NCBI RefSeq assembly: GCF_013373865.1
Contig: NC_050467.1
Location: 37,681,132 to 37,745,131 of the forward strand
Direction of reading: 5' to 3'
Length of the DNA: 64,000 nucleotides
Origin: Monomorium pharaonis
Taxonomy: Eukaryota; Arthropoda; Insecta; Hymenoptera; Formicidae
The notes under the pieces were generated by a model, which made no database searches, was not told the origin of the DNA, and worked only from the letters and a program-made list of their open reading frames with translations. Shown piece after piece: positions 12,201 to 26,735 of this stretch (its first letter is position 1; every line of letters starts with the position of its first letter). The position numbers and the translations under genes were made by a program.

Positions 12201-15200
12201 CGGGAGGGTTGTGTTCCCACGTAAATACCTCAGGCCAAAAAATGATTCGTATTTTTCGACTGCCGCCTGCGTATCGCGCGGCACGCGAGCTCCATAATTC
12301 ACGTTAGCGCATTGTACGCCGTGTCGGCCGCGGGGGAGAACCCGACCGATCGTATCTCAATTTCGTCAGAATATAACTATCAGGTCTACGTTGATGTAAC
12401 GAACAAATCCGTAACCGTTTCTGATCGAACCATCTGATCGCGGGGCACGTACGCGATTATCATCGAGGCGAACTCGAAAAATAAAGATTTGCGGCAAGTA
12501 AATATTCCTCGTATATAAAAGTATAAAATAATATAAAAAGAATATTAAAAATTAATAGAGAGAGAAAATTCGAATTTGCTCAATAATTGTTTTCGTAACA
12601 TAAGCAAATATAGAAAAAATTTTACGGAAATATAAATTATGGATTTTTTACTTCTTTAATCTGTATAGATAATGTTTTCATTAGTATTAAAAAAGTGCAA
12701 CGTTTATTATTAAGGTATTATTTTGAGGTACTTTAATTTTAAAAGATCTATGTCATTGACAACTTTCTTTTAAAAATTGCTATTAATATTTATTTCATAA
12801 TTTACACGAGACAATGCATTTGTCCTTGTAGAAATTAAAAGTAATCCCCGTCGTGTAGCCGACAACTTTTCAGCAATCATTAGCAAAGTAGAAATAATCG
12901 CAGGAGAAACCTTCCAGAGCACTCGTCGAGTAATAATTAACGCTGATATCTTATTTCGGCGCACGTCCGCGGAACAAACGATTTCTGTGTGTTCGGTGGG
13001 CGACAAACTTTATCTTCCCCGCGGTATTAAAATTCTTAATACAACCCTTTTGCGCTAGGATGGGGATGAATGCGAGAGTACATTCATGACGGCGGAAAGA
13101 CAAGCCGGGAGAGGAAGAGGTACGTCTCGAGGAAAAAGCGAATTTAATGAAACGAGAAAAACTCCGGTGAAGGTGTATTTGTAATGCAAATTCCTGGCCG
13201 CGGCTCCCGAAGGGACGGAAAAATGAAAGCGTCGAAACAGGCGGGAACGAAATCGAGCGTCCCATCGCTCTCGCTAATCCGATTTCGAATTCTTCGTCGT
13301 CCGCCCGTTCGCTCGCTCGCTCGCTCGGTCAAATCACGTTCCCAACATTGTGCAATCTTAGGAAAAAATAAAATCCTAATTTTCCCCTTCTTAATTACTT
13401 CGGGGATTCGAGGTCTCAGAAACCGCAATACAGGAATCGCAAACCGAATGCTCATTATTTAACAATCGCAGTCGCAAGTCGGTCTAACGTTGCAAACTCC
13501 TGTTGCTACAAATCTGTCTCTTGCGTTATACGCGCATATTTTTACGTCATTTGCACGCGATATTAAAATGAAACATCGTTCGGTGCGGACTGAAAGAGTC
13601 TTTCGATAGAGGATTCGAAGGAATCATTATTTACCGAAAGCCGAGTGTTATCCCCTTTCGACAGACGCATTGTCGAATTAAGAGCTTTTGTCGCTGGAGA
13701 ACGCCTGGGGCAGAGAGTAACGCACGCATCTCTGTTCGCCCCGCGGCAGTTCGTCCGTTTCTCTTCCTTCTCTCTATGGTTTTGACGTGCGCCTCTCTTC
13801 CCGCCGGTCGCGCGAAATGAAAGCACTTTTCCGCCGAATAGACAAAATAAATCGAGTCGCGCATGACAATGCCGATAATTTCGTAACAATACGCACCCGC
13901 CCGGCGTCGGGCCGTACGCACGAATAAATATGCATTCGCAGGAAATGCGCGAAAAACAGACGAGAGACCGGTAGGGTTGAACGACCGTGCGCGTTTCTTT
14001 TCCAAACAGCGTAACGGCTGAAACGTCAGGGTGAATCAGCGTGAGATAATACGTGCTGAAACGGTCTGCTCGCTGGTCATCAGCGTACTTTTTTCCGAGG
14101 TCTCGGGTAAGGAATCGTTCTCTAATGGAAGCTTGTTTTGCGCCACGGATATACAAAAACATTATAAAGAGATAGAAAAAATACATATGCTTCGATATCA
14201 TTATTGACGTTTCAGCGCTTTTGTCACACTGAAAATAAATCCGAAAAGTATGCGTTGAGAAAAACCGAGAGGCAAGACATAACGAACTTTCTCAATTAGG
14301 CTATTTGTTTACAAAGGCGAAAGAATAAGGCTAACCAAACGGAAGAGGGCGATATGGCGCGATGATTTATCGGCGATAATTAAAGGGCCGAATGTCATCG
14401 CCGGCTGCGTGTCGATGACCAACGGCCGGTTCGTGAGGCTCGTATTAATAGGGTATTTTAATATCCGCGGCAAATACCACCCATCAATTCTGATCCCAAA
14501 GAATCCGTCGGACAAACGCGCGAAATTTTATCGGCGAAAAATCAATCGCCGAGTGCGAGGAAATCTACTTGAAAAAGTACGAGGACCTGCATGACAGCTT
14601 TTAGCGATTTTTATTGTCTTCTCCCTTCCATCAGAACATATCGGCATCACGGTAGATTCTGATGTTTCGCAGTCGTCGCAATTCCCATGGAAGATCTACG
14701 AAAATGGATGTTCTTATTTTTTTTCTTTCTTTTTTTTTTTAGTTCAAGCTTCATCGCAATAGCGTTCACACATACGTAAGAACACTCGGGATATCTCACG
14801 TCGCCGAAGGACAAGCACGTGTGAGAACCCTTCGCGACGAGTTCTCTCGAGTTCTCGTGAAAGTATCGAAAGAAGTTGGATATGGTTACGATGATGCGGA
14901 AAAAGGGGACTTTTTAATGGCATACCCAGGTGTTAGAATCCCTATCGACGTTAAGCTGTATGCTTGGTCTTTCCGCGCAGCACCCTCCTCTGTGCTTAAG
15001 CAACCATCCTTATTTTCCCGGTAAGTGCTCATCCTCTTGGCTGCAATCTCCTTTCCTTGATTGCAATAAAGAGAGCATAGGGATAAAGTAAAAGCTTATG
15101 ATCCTAAAAATAAAGCGGTTTTTACTTATGTGTAAAATTGCTCGTTTGTGTATTATTTAATATTTCTTATAATAATATTATAAATTATTAGTGTAAAAAC

Positions 15201-17059
15201 ACTTAAAAATATTTTATACTATATATTAAAAAATATTTTAAGAAATAAATATAAGTATGAGAATTAACTTTAGCGTTTCATATTAATGTATGTTACTCGA
15301 TATAAAAATTTCAAACTCTATTTTATCGTCCGATAAACTTTCTACTTTCGGAAGTAATCATCACGAAACGATCCTTATCTCTATCTTTATCGCCTGTCAA
15401 TCTAACGAATCATTTCATCCAAGGTTGATCTTTTTTAGTTCTCCTTTACTACCTCGGGAAATCCCCGGGAGCTACTACCGCCGGTGGTAAAATCCAACGC
15501 CTCGATATCCACTTCTGGACTGCAGGAAAAATGGGAAGAGGTGCGTGGTCGTGCAACATTGGGAGGTAATATACGAGCCTGGCGCGGTTCTGGGCGCGCA
15601 AACTTGATGTAGAGACCCCTCTTGAAAAGTGGCTGTCCTTGTTGGTACTACCAGTAGTTTCCGCCATGATTTACAGGTGAGCACGACGTCGGGCGCTCCG
15701 GCGCGCGGCGGTGCTCAGTCTGACTCGGGGATTATCTACTGCAGTAGAAAAGGGAAACGTTGGGTACGCCGAATATCGGCCGAATTACTTTCAACTCATT
15801 TCCAATTTATGCGAAAAACGCATGCTGTTACTTCACTTTAAATGACAAGAAGAAATCAATTTTTTGTAGTTAAATAAAATATTTTTAATACGTTTGTATC
15901 AGAAATAACAAAAATAACATAACAAAAGAAATGATTTACTAGCGGAATATTTTTAAGAATTGCTAACCCAGGTAGCACGAGTAGACAGATACAACTGTAT
16001 GCGAATATTTGACAATTGTTCATGCATAGTAAATTAAATAAAGACATCTATTTTTCGCTACATTTGTGTTCTACAAAATTATTTTAATTCTTGCACGATA
16101 TAGAATGCTTTTGGCAGACATTTCATTGCAATAATCATAATAAACTTGTATCAATGTACAAAACATAAGCAGCACTTCTCAACTGTTTTGAATAGCAAAA
16201 TCGAATCGCGTCTCCCCGCTAAGCTCACGCTGAAATCGTGACGTTATCTTCCCGCGAGAAGGCGCAAGGTCAGGTGATATTTCCGTCTGCGGTTTTGCCC
16301 TTGCATCCCTCTGCCTGACGAGAGCGTTGCAGATAAAACGCTTTGAATTTCAAGACGCGACAGCGTCGTCCGTCACGACGGGAGATCCTCCGTGTCCGGC
16401 CGCAAGTTAGTGGCGAGTTGAACAGTAGACGCGCGTTTCGGACGGCGGCCGGGGAGTCTATCTACGTTGGTAATTCGCCGACGGTTTCCGTCGTCTCGTC
16501 GGGGGCTCAGAAACTTTCCCCGAGAACTTTGACAATGGCGATGTACATATGTATCGGTCATACATATGTATGGGATGAGGAATCCGCGTACATGAGTCCC
16601 ACGATTCCACCGAATTGGAATCTTTTTGGGTGAATTCTTTATCGAAGTCGTCTACGGATCGCCCCGACATCACGAACGACCGGGAGATGAAAAAAAAAGA
16701 GCCTACCGTCGAAGCGAATCCTTCTTCGAATCGAATTCGCAGAGCGTTTTATTGAGTTTTAACGCGATCGCGTTAGGCAGAAATGAGCGGGCTCCTAAAC
16801 TGATTTTCCACGGATTGATACGGGCAGCTTTAAATTCGCCGTGAAAACGAAGCAAAGCCGAGCACACCTGTGTCACAGTAGCCTCCATGCAGGAATCCAT
16901 CTGTGCCATTGCAATGAGCGCTTTTACTTGCCATTTAAATCATAAAAAGTACTTTTTAATTTAGTTGAATTATAATCGTAGAATGTTATTTCATTTACAT
17001 AAGTAAAAAACCATGACGAGCAAAATTCAATTTTAAATGAACGCAAACATTCTTCATAC

Positions 17060-17215
17060 ACTGAAACAGAAAGTTTAATAATAATAATAATCAAGCTTTG
17101 ATGAAATAATTTTAATTAAATGTTTGATTATAATATAATCAATATAATCAAATATATTTAGTAATATTTAATAATTAATATTGATGGTAGCTAAACATTT
17201 AATTTAAAGTGTTCC
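17060..17215. repeat. AT-rich element related to the 20.5-kb element
   Basis: It contains the segment AAGCTTTGATGAAATAATTT followed by AATTAAATGT, nearly identical to the left arm of the element at 20504-20806. It begins with a CACTGAAA-like end. It looks like a truncated or diverged copy of the same non-autonomous family. Confidence 0.45.
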
Positions 17216-20200
17216 ACTAAAACTTCTGAAAAAAACTTACGATTTTTTGCATATTAATACCAATAAATCATAACGCCACGCTTCACAATGTCCTGCAAGG
17301 AGCGAAAGATCGTCGCCTTTTCATCGCAACGCATTAGTCGCGTAAGACTGTGATGAACCAATTAAATAAATGGTCGTAAATAGCCTCGACGGCGCGGTGC
17401 CGCGAAACGAAAGCGCCTCCATTAAGAGGACCATCCAACAGCACCATCCACCCCCGACCGTTCGGAATGACGTTGGGAGCCACTCTTAGCCCTCGCTTCA
17501 TCGCGCCGTTGTCGTCGCCGACGTAACAGGAATCACATTGGATCTACAAAGGGTTGACAGAAGACTTTCGTCAATGCATACGACGCCTCCATTGTTCTCG
17601 GCGTAAGATTCATCCCCCCCCCCACGTTTACCCCCGTGGAATCACCAGCTGAAGGACGCTGTAAAATGATACAGCACCCTCCGTGGGAGTCGAGGGGTGA
17701 GCCGGAAAGAGCGATAATAGAAACACCGTGTTGAAGGATATTAAATTTCTCTTGCGGAGAAGCATCCTTTCTCATTTAAATCGAACAGTTGTAATTTAGT
17801 ATCCGCTTTATTCCGTTACATGAATGTTGTCACGGCGGTTACATGTCATTGGCACTCTAGCAATAGCAGTTTCGGGGATCTGGTAGATGAATCTAAAATA
17901 TCTCACGAGAGAGAAATAGAAGACGTACATGTCTTACGTCTACGTATACGAAAATAGCGAGAATCATTTCGCTTGAAAGACTACGACTGACGGGAAAAGA
18001 CGAGCTGGTGGTTTTCACTTGTATTTCAGTCGGTGTACAGAGTGTCAATACATAAAACACGCGGACGTTAAGATTTTTAACGGCTCGAACTGGCGTCAAA
18101 CGTCTGGAAGAAATTCGAGTGCAGCCTGACTGACAGACTTGACTGGCAGCGCATAACTCTCGAGAGCCGTGCAACGTCTGAAATGTTCATCTTGCCGATC
18201 GCGCACCGGAAACGGAACCACGTAGCGGGCGTAGGAATCGTAATAATGCACGTAACCCACGAGAAATATACACAGTTGAGCGGGAGAAGGATTTACGGCG
18301 TGACGTCTTGAGGAGGCCGCGGAGAGAAATGTGAGCGAAAGCGCGAGCGCGAAATATGAGAATGAGAATGGGGATGAAATGAGGGGGCGGTGGGTGCCTA
18401 TTTAGTGCGCCACGTCGGCTGTGTCAACGTTATTATACCGCAGATTCTCAAGGGAGAGCTCTCGCACGTTTGCGCCGAGCTGGAGGGACGCGACCGAGAC
18501 GAATAGATCACAGAAGTGGTTTTTTAAAATATGAATAGGCAGCATCGTGAAAGCGAGCAAGCTTCGAGCAAGTCCTTCCAGTTGTAAAGCTCTTAAAAAT
18601 CAATCTTATAAAAATATAAAAGTTTTTTTATCACTCTATTATTTATTTTTGATAAATATATTATGATTCCATGTACGTTCCTTTTTCAAATTTATGTAAA
18701 GATTTCATTTTTAATGCAATTACTTATATGATTTTTTACGTAATATAATTCATATAATTATTCTGCATATTAAAGTATCAAAATCATTACAGGCTATTAA
18801 AAAATTAATAGTTTATGAAATACTTTACATTTTATTCTGACATATTTCGATATAAAAGATTTTGCCTCGTTCTTAAAATATTCACGATAAGATTCCTTCT
18901 TTTTCCAATACTGAGCGTTTTTCGATTTATGTCTATATGAACCTTTTTTAATCGATGAGAATATAATCTTAAAATATATGACTTATTTATTTATACTTTG
19001 ATAACGGATTAAAATTGATTGTAAATGTAATCTTTTTACATTTAAAAATTCAATTTTGTTGAGTAAAACGGAACTTATTTATAAATCAATGCAACATATA
19101 TATACTGTATACATATTTCTTTCTTTTTTCACGTAAATAATTGTTCCATTTCCTAACTGTATAATTTCGGTTGTTCTCTAAAGATGACTACTCTTGAACT
19201 GTCCTGTTTCTCAAGAGAAATCTTCATTTTGAGTATCTCAAGACGATGCGACTCTGAAGACGAGAGTCAAGTAGCAATTATAAGTATGGACGTTAATTGG
19301 TACGTAGTTGAAGTTGATTTCCTTGATAACAGATGAATTGTAACGCTTGAAGAAGAGGAAACTAGAAACTATTTCAGGAAGCTCGTCTGTTCCATGATCT
19401 CGTGCGAAGAAAGAAGCTCCGCGCAGGCGGGATATTTAAGATAACCGCGACAATAACCGTTTCTCGACCCTCGAGAGAGCGGGCGAGATTAAGGCGCCTT
19501 TCATTCACAAACGCACGCGAAGTCCTGAATCGCGCTTCAATTTAATGAAAATTCTTATGAAAGCTCATATTTTCGTCGAAAATGCGCGGCGAAAGTATCA
19601 TAAAAGGTTATCCGATCTCATCGAAATAATATGAAACGCCATTAAGTAAGAGAGAGACTTCGTTTAAAATGTTACAAATTCATACCTGTGATGTAGGAAC
19701 CACCAATTTGTAAAGGGCCTATTATTGATCGAACACGCTTTCAGGACGTTGTAAGCAAAAGTGTACAAAGGGTCGTCGCGTTCATTAAAAGTTTCGAGAC
19801 ACTCCACGCATCCCATAAAAAAGACGATCGACGATTTTATAGTAATCACGAGGTCATCGAAACGACCCTTCCCGCAGGACAAATCCCTTTCTTTTCATTG
19901 TTAAGCGAATTCCATTTTCTGAACATCTCTTTCAGAAAACGCCAAATATTCAGTGCATATAATATAAAGCATCTGCTGCCAGTTTACAAACTCTCTTCCA
20001 GGGAGATCCTACAATTCTTTTGGCAAAGTGCACCATCACTGAACGAAATAAGGAGCCGAGGAGAGGAGGATTTTTCCGCGCGGCGGATAGAAATAAATAA
20101 GAACAGTGGGAGATGGTTACTTGGCAGGAAGGAAGTCAGGAAGAACTGTCGGCGGAAGATAGATCAGAAGGTACCTTTGGGATTCTATCTTTACGTCTGA

Positions 20201-20503
20201 CAAAAATGTGCTCCGGAGTATAGCTTACTAGCGCAGAAAGAGCGGTCCGGAGCAATAAAACACGCCGCGCGATTTCATGTCGTAATAATAAATCATGTAT
20301 TAGATTTTTATTATAGTATTACTTCGAGATTATCTGTAATGGCCTTGATATTAAATCCGCAATAAACTGAATCATCTCTATAAATAAGTTGGCTGAATTA
20401 AAGCATAAATGTGACACGCCAGTTATCACAGCTTTATCTTACACTTTCGATTTAGTTGAATTTCCACAAATTGTATACAAGATGTGAATGTCGCAAGCAT
20501 AAT

Positions 20504-20806
20504 CACACTAAAAAAAGAAGGGTTTGGTGATAATAATTAAGCTTTAATGAAATAATTTTAATTAAATGTCCTATTAATATAATCAAATATTTATTAATAC
20601 TTTGTAAATATAATAATAATAAAACTGAATAAAAAAGAAATACTTAATGATTACTAAACAGTTACTAAATGATTACTAAATATATTTCGAAATATTTGAT
20701 GATATTAATTAAATATTAAATTAAAATTCTATTTCATCAAAAATCAATAACTATCATGTATAGTTGATTATTGATTTATCATTACCAAACTCTTTTTCCA
20801 ATACAA
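20504..20806. mobile_element. Foldback MITE with long imperfect inverted repeats
   Basis: The left arm (CACTAAAAAAAGAAGGGTTT, then a GGTGATAATAATTAAGC-like stretch) is answered in inverted orientation by the right arm ending CATTACCAAACTCTTTTTCC. Pairing continues inward with mismatches for about 70 bp per arm (AGCTTTAATGAAATAATTTT against the complement of the right arm). The interior is AT-rich and has no coding capacity. Exact ends and target-site duplication are uncertain. Confidence 0.6.
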
Positions 20807-23800
20807 AAAATAATTATGCTTAATCGCTTCACAAGTAATAATGAAAATTCAGAGTTTGCCTATTTGCATTTTTGCGATATACTTTTTAATAGCAAGAAGA
20901 ATTTAGACTAAACATTAGCATAATTTTTTAATCATTAAAATTTATATTTATTGTTATATTTTAATTCTATTTTATTTCTTATTCTACGAATATTCAGATA
21001 AAGAACGATTCTCGATGAATATAACTGGCTTCGATCCCCTCGAAAGGAGAGGTCCTTCGTTTCCTGGGTAGAATGGAGGTTTCAACGACGAAGGGATCAC
21101 GACGTATATGTAAATTGCATTGTCGCAACTACGGATATGGGCTCATGGCGAAGGTCTGACCGGCCAATTAGTTTCTCTAGAGGCCCCTCGATATAATCGC
21201 GCATCAACTTGAATCGGCGATTCCGTGCACAATTATAGCCGCTTTAGGTAAGAGAAGCAAAGTCAAACTGGCATGCAAATTACTTCCCTCATACGAACAC
21301 CTACAAGAGTATGTCAGAACATGCGAGAAATGTGTGCAACGTGGAATTTTGTGATACTTTTATAAATTAATTATATAATTAATATATTAATATATTAATT
21401 ATATAATAGACGTTATTGATTACTTATGTACTTGTATATAATTTTTTATTAATATTTCTAAGGGGCATTTAATATCTTACTAAATAATATTATAAAATAC
21501 TAAACTTTTCAAAATTATTATTTCTTACGCTCTTAGGTAAACATAAAACAGTAGGAGTTGTGAGAAGCTCGTAACAATTTTCCGTAGCGTCCTCTTGTAT
21601 CAATTTCATTCTACAAACATGTAACTTTGTATGTACATAAAACGCAAAACTTTATCCGTATAAAAAATTAACGACAATTTATTTTGATATTTCTGTCTAC
21701 ATTCTATAATAATAGATATTTTTTTATTATTTAATCCAATTTGTAAACGGAATATATTTATACAAAAGTCTTCACTTACTGTTGATAAGAGAATATAATC
21801 TGTATACTTTTGGTATTACTACGTCCCTTGATAAGGTCCCACAGGTAGGTAAAGAGGACTTCCACCGATAATGCAGAATTGTGCTTGCGAAGCTTGCGCA
21901 AACTGGGAAAGCTTTTCATGAGTTACCCATAGAGCGACGCAAAGAACGCATCTTTGTCTCCATCTAGCCGAGCTTTCTCGACCATCTTAAGTTTTTTTCT
22001 TACGTAATATTAAAATTATCATCAGTAACAGATAACTAGAGCTTTTTGTAAAGTTTATTTGCGATAAAAGTTCAAGTTCGATATAATTAAGCGTATCTAT
22101 GCTTTACACTGTTTAAATAATATATTCATATTGTTTTGATAAAATAAATTTAATGTTAATTATAGTGGATAGTACATTATGCAGTAAATACGGCAATGAT
22201 AAACTGAATAACTATGTGTGTAATGCGTATAATATGTATATAATGTAAATAGAATATAATTTAACCGTCATAAATAGTCATCAAGCAACTCGTGTGTAAA
22301 CTAATTCTATAAAAAGACATACATATTGATCCCGTTAAAATTTCTGTTAAACCGAAATACACGAAATTACACGTTGTTCGATCTTGGAGTTTAAATCTCG
22401 CGAGAAATGTTCATTAAGAAGTACCTCAGTAAATCACTGGAGTAATATCCTTTTGATTGCATCCGTAATTATAAACTGTTACTCCATAATATCGTTAAGC
22501 GTGTTATTTTCCAATGCATCACAAATTCCTTAATAATTGCGGGGATGCAAACATGAAAAATATTTGACAAGCATGTGACTTGATCTACCTTCTCACTGCG
22601 CGAATTGCTTCCGTGATATGCCCGAATGAAGGAGAGAATCGTGTCGCGCATTCCAGGAAATATCTACTCGTACATACAACGTGGCATAGTCGTCTATTAG
22701 ATCAGGTCGGCACGCTATTGTGTCTGGCCAAATTAATAGCAAAATATTCATCAGCAACTTTTCCAAAAAATTAACCTTTCTTTTTTTATTAATATAAAAG
22801 ACATATTTAAAAAAGAAATCTTTTCAACGAGATACACAAAAAGCGTTTTACAACAAGAAAAAAAGAGCGACTACATTTATACATGCAATTGAAAGTGAAT
22901 TAAATGAAGTGTCGACAGTAAATATTATCTACTAGACTGGTTAATTGCTACCGAGAGTGCATTGCGAGATAAAACTGCATAGTTACGCCGGTTAACAACC
23001 CGAAAAACGGGTGCAGGAGCGCAATAAAATTTGCAGAATCGGACGACAAGGAGTGAGGATGCTGCGGGCGAGAAAAACGAAGTGGACGCGATGTGAACCG
23101 TGAACGAAGATGCAAGGGACGATACGGAAACGTGTCGTGCCGCATTTACAGCCGTGCTATCGCATAGAATTTTTCATCAAGTTCACCGCAGGAATGTGCG
23201 TAGAGATAAAAAGAAGGGGAATGGAGGATGGATAGAAAGAGAAAGAGATATGATGGACGAAATGCACCTCCGAGAGTGTGTTCCTGTTGTCAGAGAAATT
23301 CCTTAGATCGCTCGAAGGAAACGCTTCCTTCGCGAATATCACTTTTCTCACTACGCTCGGCGGAAACGATCAATGCCCCGTGTTACGAACAAGGAACGGG
23401 AAGCTTTCGAGTTTGTCCAAATCCATCTCGCGGCATAAGACCGAGGTGCAAGAGTTCATATAGAAGGGTCGCAGATCGCGGAGGGAAGTCTCTCCCGAAG
23501 AGGAAAATCGCAAGAGAGAAAGTTCTGTGTGACGCCCTTCCCATTTTTCGCGTTAAAAATGGTTCGGTCCCGAGAGCTTTTTACGTAAACGCACGTATAC
23601 AGTATGTACACGATATTCAACGCGCATACATAGCGTATACGTAGTGCCATAGAACCCGAACAAACTTTAATTTTATCGAAAAGAAATTTCCCACCGAGAA
23701 AATAACTTCCTCTCACACTACTGCGTTTATACGCATACTTTTCTCCTCTCACGAATTTAAGTTTATTTGAGTTTGAAAGCGTAAACAGCGTATCTAAGGG

Positions 23801-25667
23801 TAGCGCGCAATACGCGAAACAATATTCAGTTCCGAAATTGATACGCGAAGTCGTTTGTAACAAAATTTTGAAAATTTAAGATAGAAAGTGTATATTGGGA
23901 CAGAAATTAGGTATGGAAATTCTCGAATTCTTTTTCCAGAAGTGAGGAATTTTCTTGGAAACTTTGGATTCTGCGGTTCTCCGAAAAATGTCAAAGTTTA
24001 AAGCGACAGTCGCAAATAAATGCGAGATAAAATACAGCGGCAAAAGCGCACGCTGTGGAAAATTGATGAAGAGAAATCGTCGATCTTTCCCCTCCTAGCT
24101 GCAGGGACGCAGTGAGGAGGTGCATTATACGCCTCTCCGTCGCTGTAAATAACCGCGTGTACATCGAGGAGGATCCCGGGGCCACTTTAAGAAATGAAAA
24201 AGATCACGGACGAAATCCGCGGCGGTAGAAACGAGTGGTTTTAACGACATTCAATCTCCGGATTGGATTGCGTTGCATCTCAAGGCAACGGAGGATGCCG
24301 CGATGCGAATATCCGGCGGTACGTTTCCGTCCTTCCGTCACTTATTCGTGAAATATAGCGCCTACCTTTCTCGGTGCCGAGAGTTATGACGCTGTAATAT
24401 TGAATCTCCCCGAGTTACCGGGGGTGTCTTAAGCGCATCGCGCGGCTATAATAATATACTTAGGCGGCGGCGAATCGATTAACCTGAGCATGAATAATTT
24501 GCAGACGCGGACGGAGTACTCGCGAATGAGCCGCTTCGCGGGCATTTCTGTTTACAACTCAGTTATAATTGAACGGTGTATTCACGGCTCGTATTAAACG
24601 ATTGATCCGCCGCACGCTCGTCCGACCCTACCCTAACGCCTGCTCTTTACGTTATCAAGCCGACTGTGATTATGGTTCTCGCGCCCCGGAGGGAGTTATG
24701 ATCCTTTACAGGTCCCATGTTGTCGCCCACGTATGTACCGTATTTTGCACGGCAGACCCCGCACGGTTGCTACATCGTTAGAAGCTATTTACTCTTACGC
24801 AAACAACGCGAAGCTCGTACAGGAGTAACTAACGGCAGAACTACGTTGTAGGATATTAATAGATAAAAAAAACCAAGATATCCAAGACTCCCCAAATAGT
24901 AATTTAACGAGGCAGAATGAGGCACGGAGAAAAATTAAATAACAGCACACAAATATCTCAAAAATACGTTCGTACGAAGGAACGAATCAAAGCTAACGAA
25001 GCTTCTATAATATTTATATATATCAAGAGAAGCTAAGCAACACGACGACGCATTATAATTAAAATCAATAGTGAACTTCGTCCGCGTCCACGTGATAAAG
25101 TTAGCAGTCTTCGGGTGAATGAAAATCTTTGAGGCACCGTATAAAATCGAGCGGGCCGAGACGGGCAAATTACATAAGCAACGAAGTGCGACTTAATTCA
25201 CTCGAAGTGTTAATTAATCACGAGGCAGCGATGAAAGCCGATCCCACGAGCGCCTCCCCGATAACGCCCGTCGAGCCCGATAAGTCCGTGGATTAAGAAC
25301 TTCCGAGGCGGCCAAGATTTATCGATACACGATGAATCGAATAATGACACGATCGGCGCAAGGAGAGCGCCGATTAGTCTCGTCTCCCCGCACTCGGTCG
25401 TTCCTGGTTGAATGTGAATCCATCACATGGACATATTGGGTTTGAGAGAGGATCGAAAGCTCGTTTTCCGCAGGCGTATACCATCCATTCACGTGCGCCC
25501 ATCGCATTCCGCGATATTCTCAGCGAGAATATTCCTGTCGATCTAATAATTTTATCCCGAAAAAAAGTCACTTTTATCGCAAATTACGATTGTCTCACGA
25601 TGGTGTATCAGGGAAAAATGGTTTATATCTATATCTTATTTATTATATTTAGATTTATACATCTATA

Positions 25668-25872
25668 CTGAGAAAAAAATGTTAATTTGAAAATTTTTCA
25701 ATTCGATTAAATTTCTTTAGTTAAAGTATTTATTCATTTAACTAAAATACATAAAATATTTGAATTTTAAATCAAATGTTTATATATTTAACTAAAGTAT
25801 ATAAATATTTGAATTAAACACATTTAATTAAATTGAAAAAATTAGTCACGTTAACAACTTTTTTTCTTAGTG
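25668..25872. mobile_element. MITE with CTGAGAAAAAAA-type inverted ends
   Basis: The left end reads CTGAGAAAAAAATGTTAA. The right end reads, inverted, CACTAAGAAAAAAAGTTGTTAA. The dinucleotide TA flanks both sides, as expected of Tc1/mariner-type insertions. The interior is AT-rich with further internal palindromy and no coding capacity. The ends resemble those of the 37.8-kb element. Confidence 0.6.
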
Positions 25873-26686
25873 TAATATATGTCTCTAAAGATATAGAAAG
25901 ATACAGGTACAAAATATTTCTTTCCTACATATCTATCGATATTCTATCGATATATACTATATCTAAATATATCTCCTCTATATCTATAAATATTATTTAT
26001 CTACGTATATCTATATTTACTAGAAACGTATTGATCGTGTTGCATAGAATCGCGAAACGCGCGACGTGTACAAGTTTCAAATCGAATTCGGCGGTGGGAT
26101 ATAAGTCTTCGACTTATCGCAACTCGGATTCAACGTCGCGTGAAAGGCATGTCGGTTCATTGCCTCCTGATCTTCCGAAACGTCAATCTTCATTTTTCAA
26201 GATGCCAAAATATGCGACGTCCCTACCGAAATCACCGAAAGCCACTGAATCCAGTCAGAGTACCGACATCTGTCCACGATGGAAACTCGATAACTCTGAG
26301 CAACAAGAACGTTACGGAATTTACGTGCAGTTCAAACTCCAATGTCTCAACAGGCTATCGGGCTAATACTTGTTGCAAATTTGAATAAGTCCGTCTCTGC
26401 GATGTTCCGACAACTTGCACGAGGACGCGCGCGCGCAAGAGCATCCTCCGGGAGTGAGAGCGGCATTTGATACGACGTAATCGATAAGGGCACTATTTCA
26501 TACGATAGCGTGGTGGCGTGCATATTTTCGTGCGGGATTTTTGTATTAATAAATTTAAAAGACTGGCCGTCACGCGGGTAGAAATCGATGATGAAGGTGC
26601 CGCGACCGCAGGAACAATTATCGTTAATCCGATATACGAAGCGCCGCGAGATAAATGGCGAAATGTAATAAAATCCAGCAGCTGTT

Positions 26687-26735
26687 CTTCCCTTCCTTCC
26701 TTCCTTTCTCTCTCTCTCTCTCTCTTTTTCTTTCC
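26687..26735. repeat. CT-rich microsatellite
   Basis: A (CCTT)n tract runs into (CT)n and then T-rich sequence. It is a simple repeat with no coding evidence. Confidence 0.9.

Noticed and set aside
23228..23863. Open frames of 138 (+) and 135 (-) codons
   Set aside because: They overlap on opposite strands, are basic with low structure, have no family match and lie in a GC-richer island.
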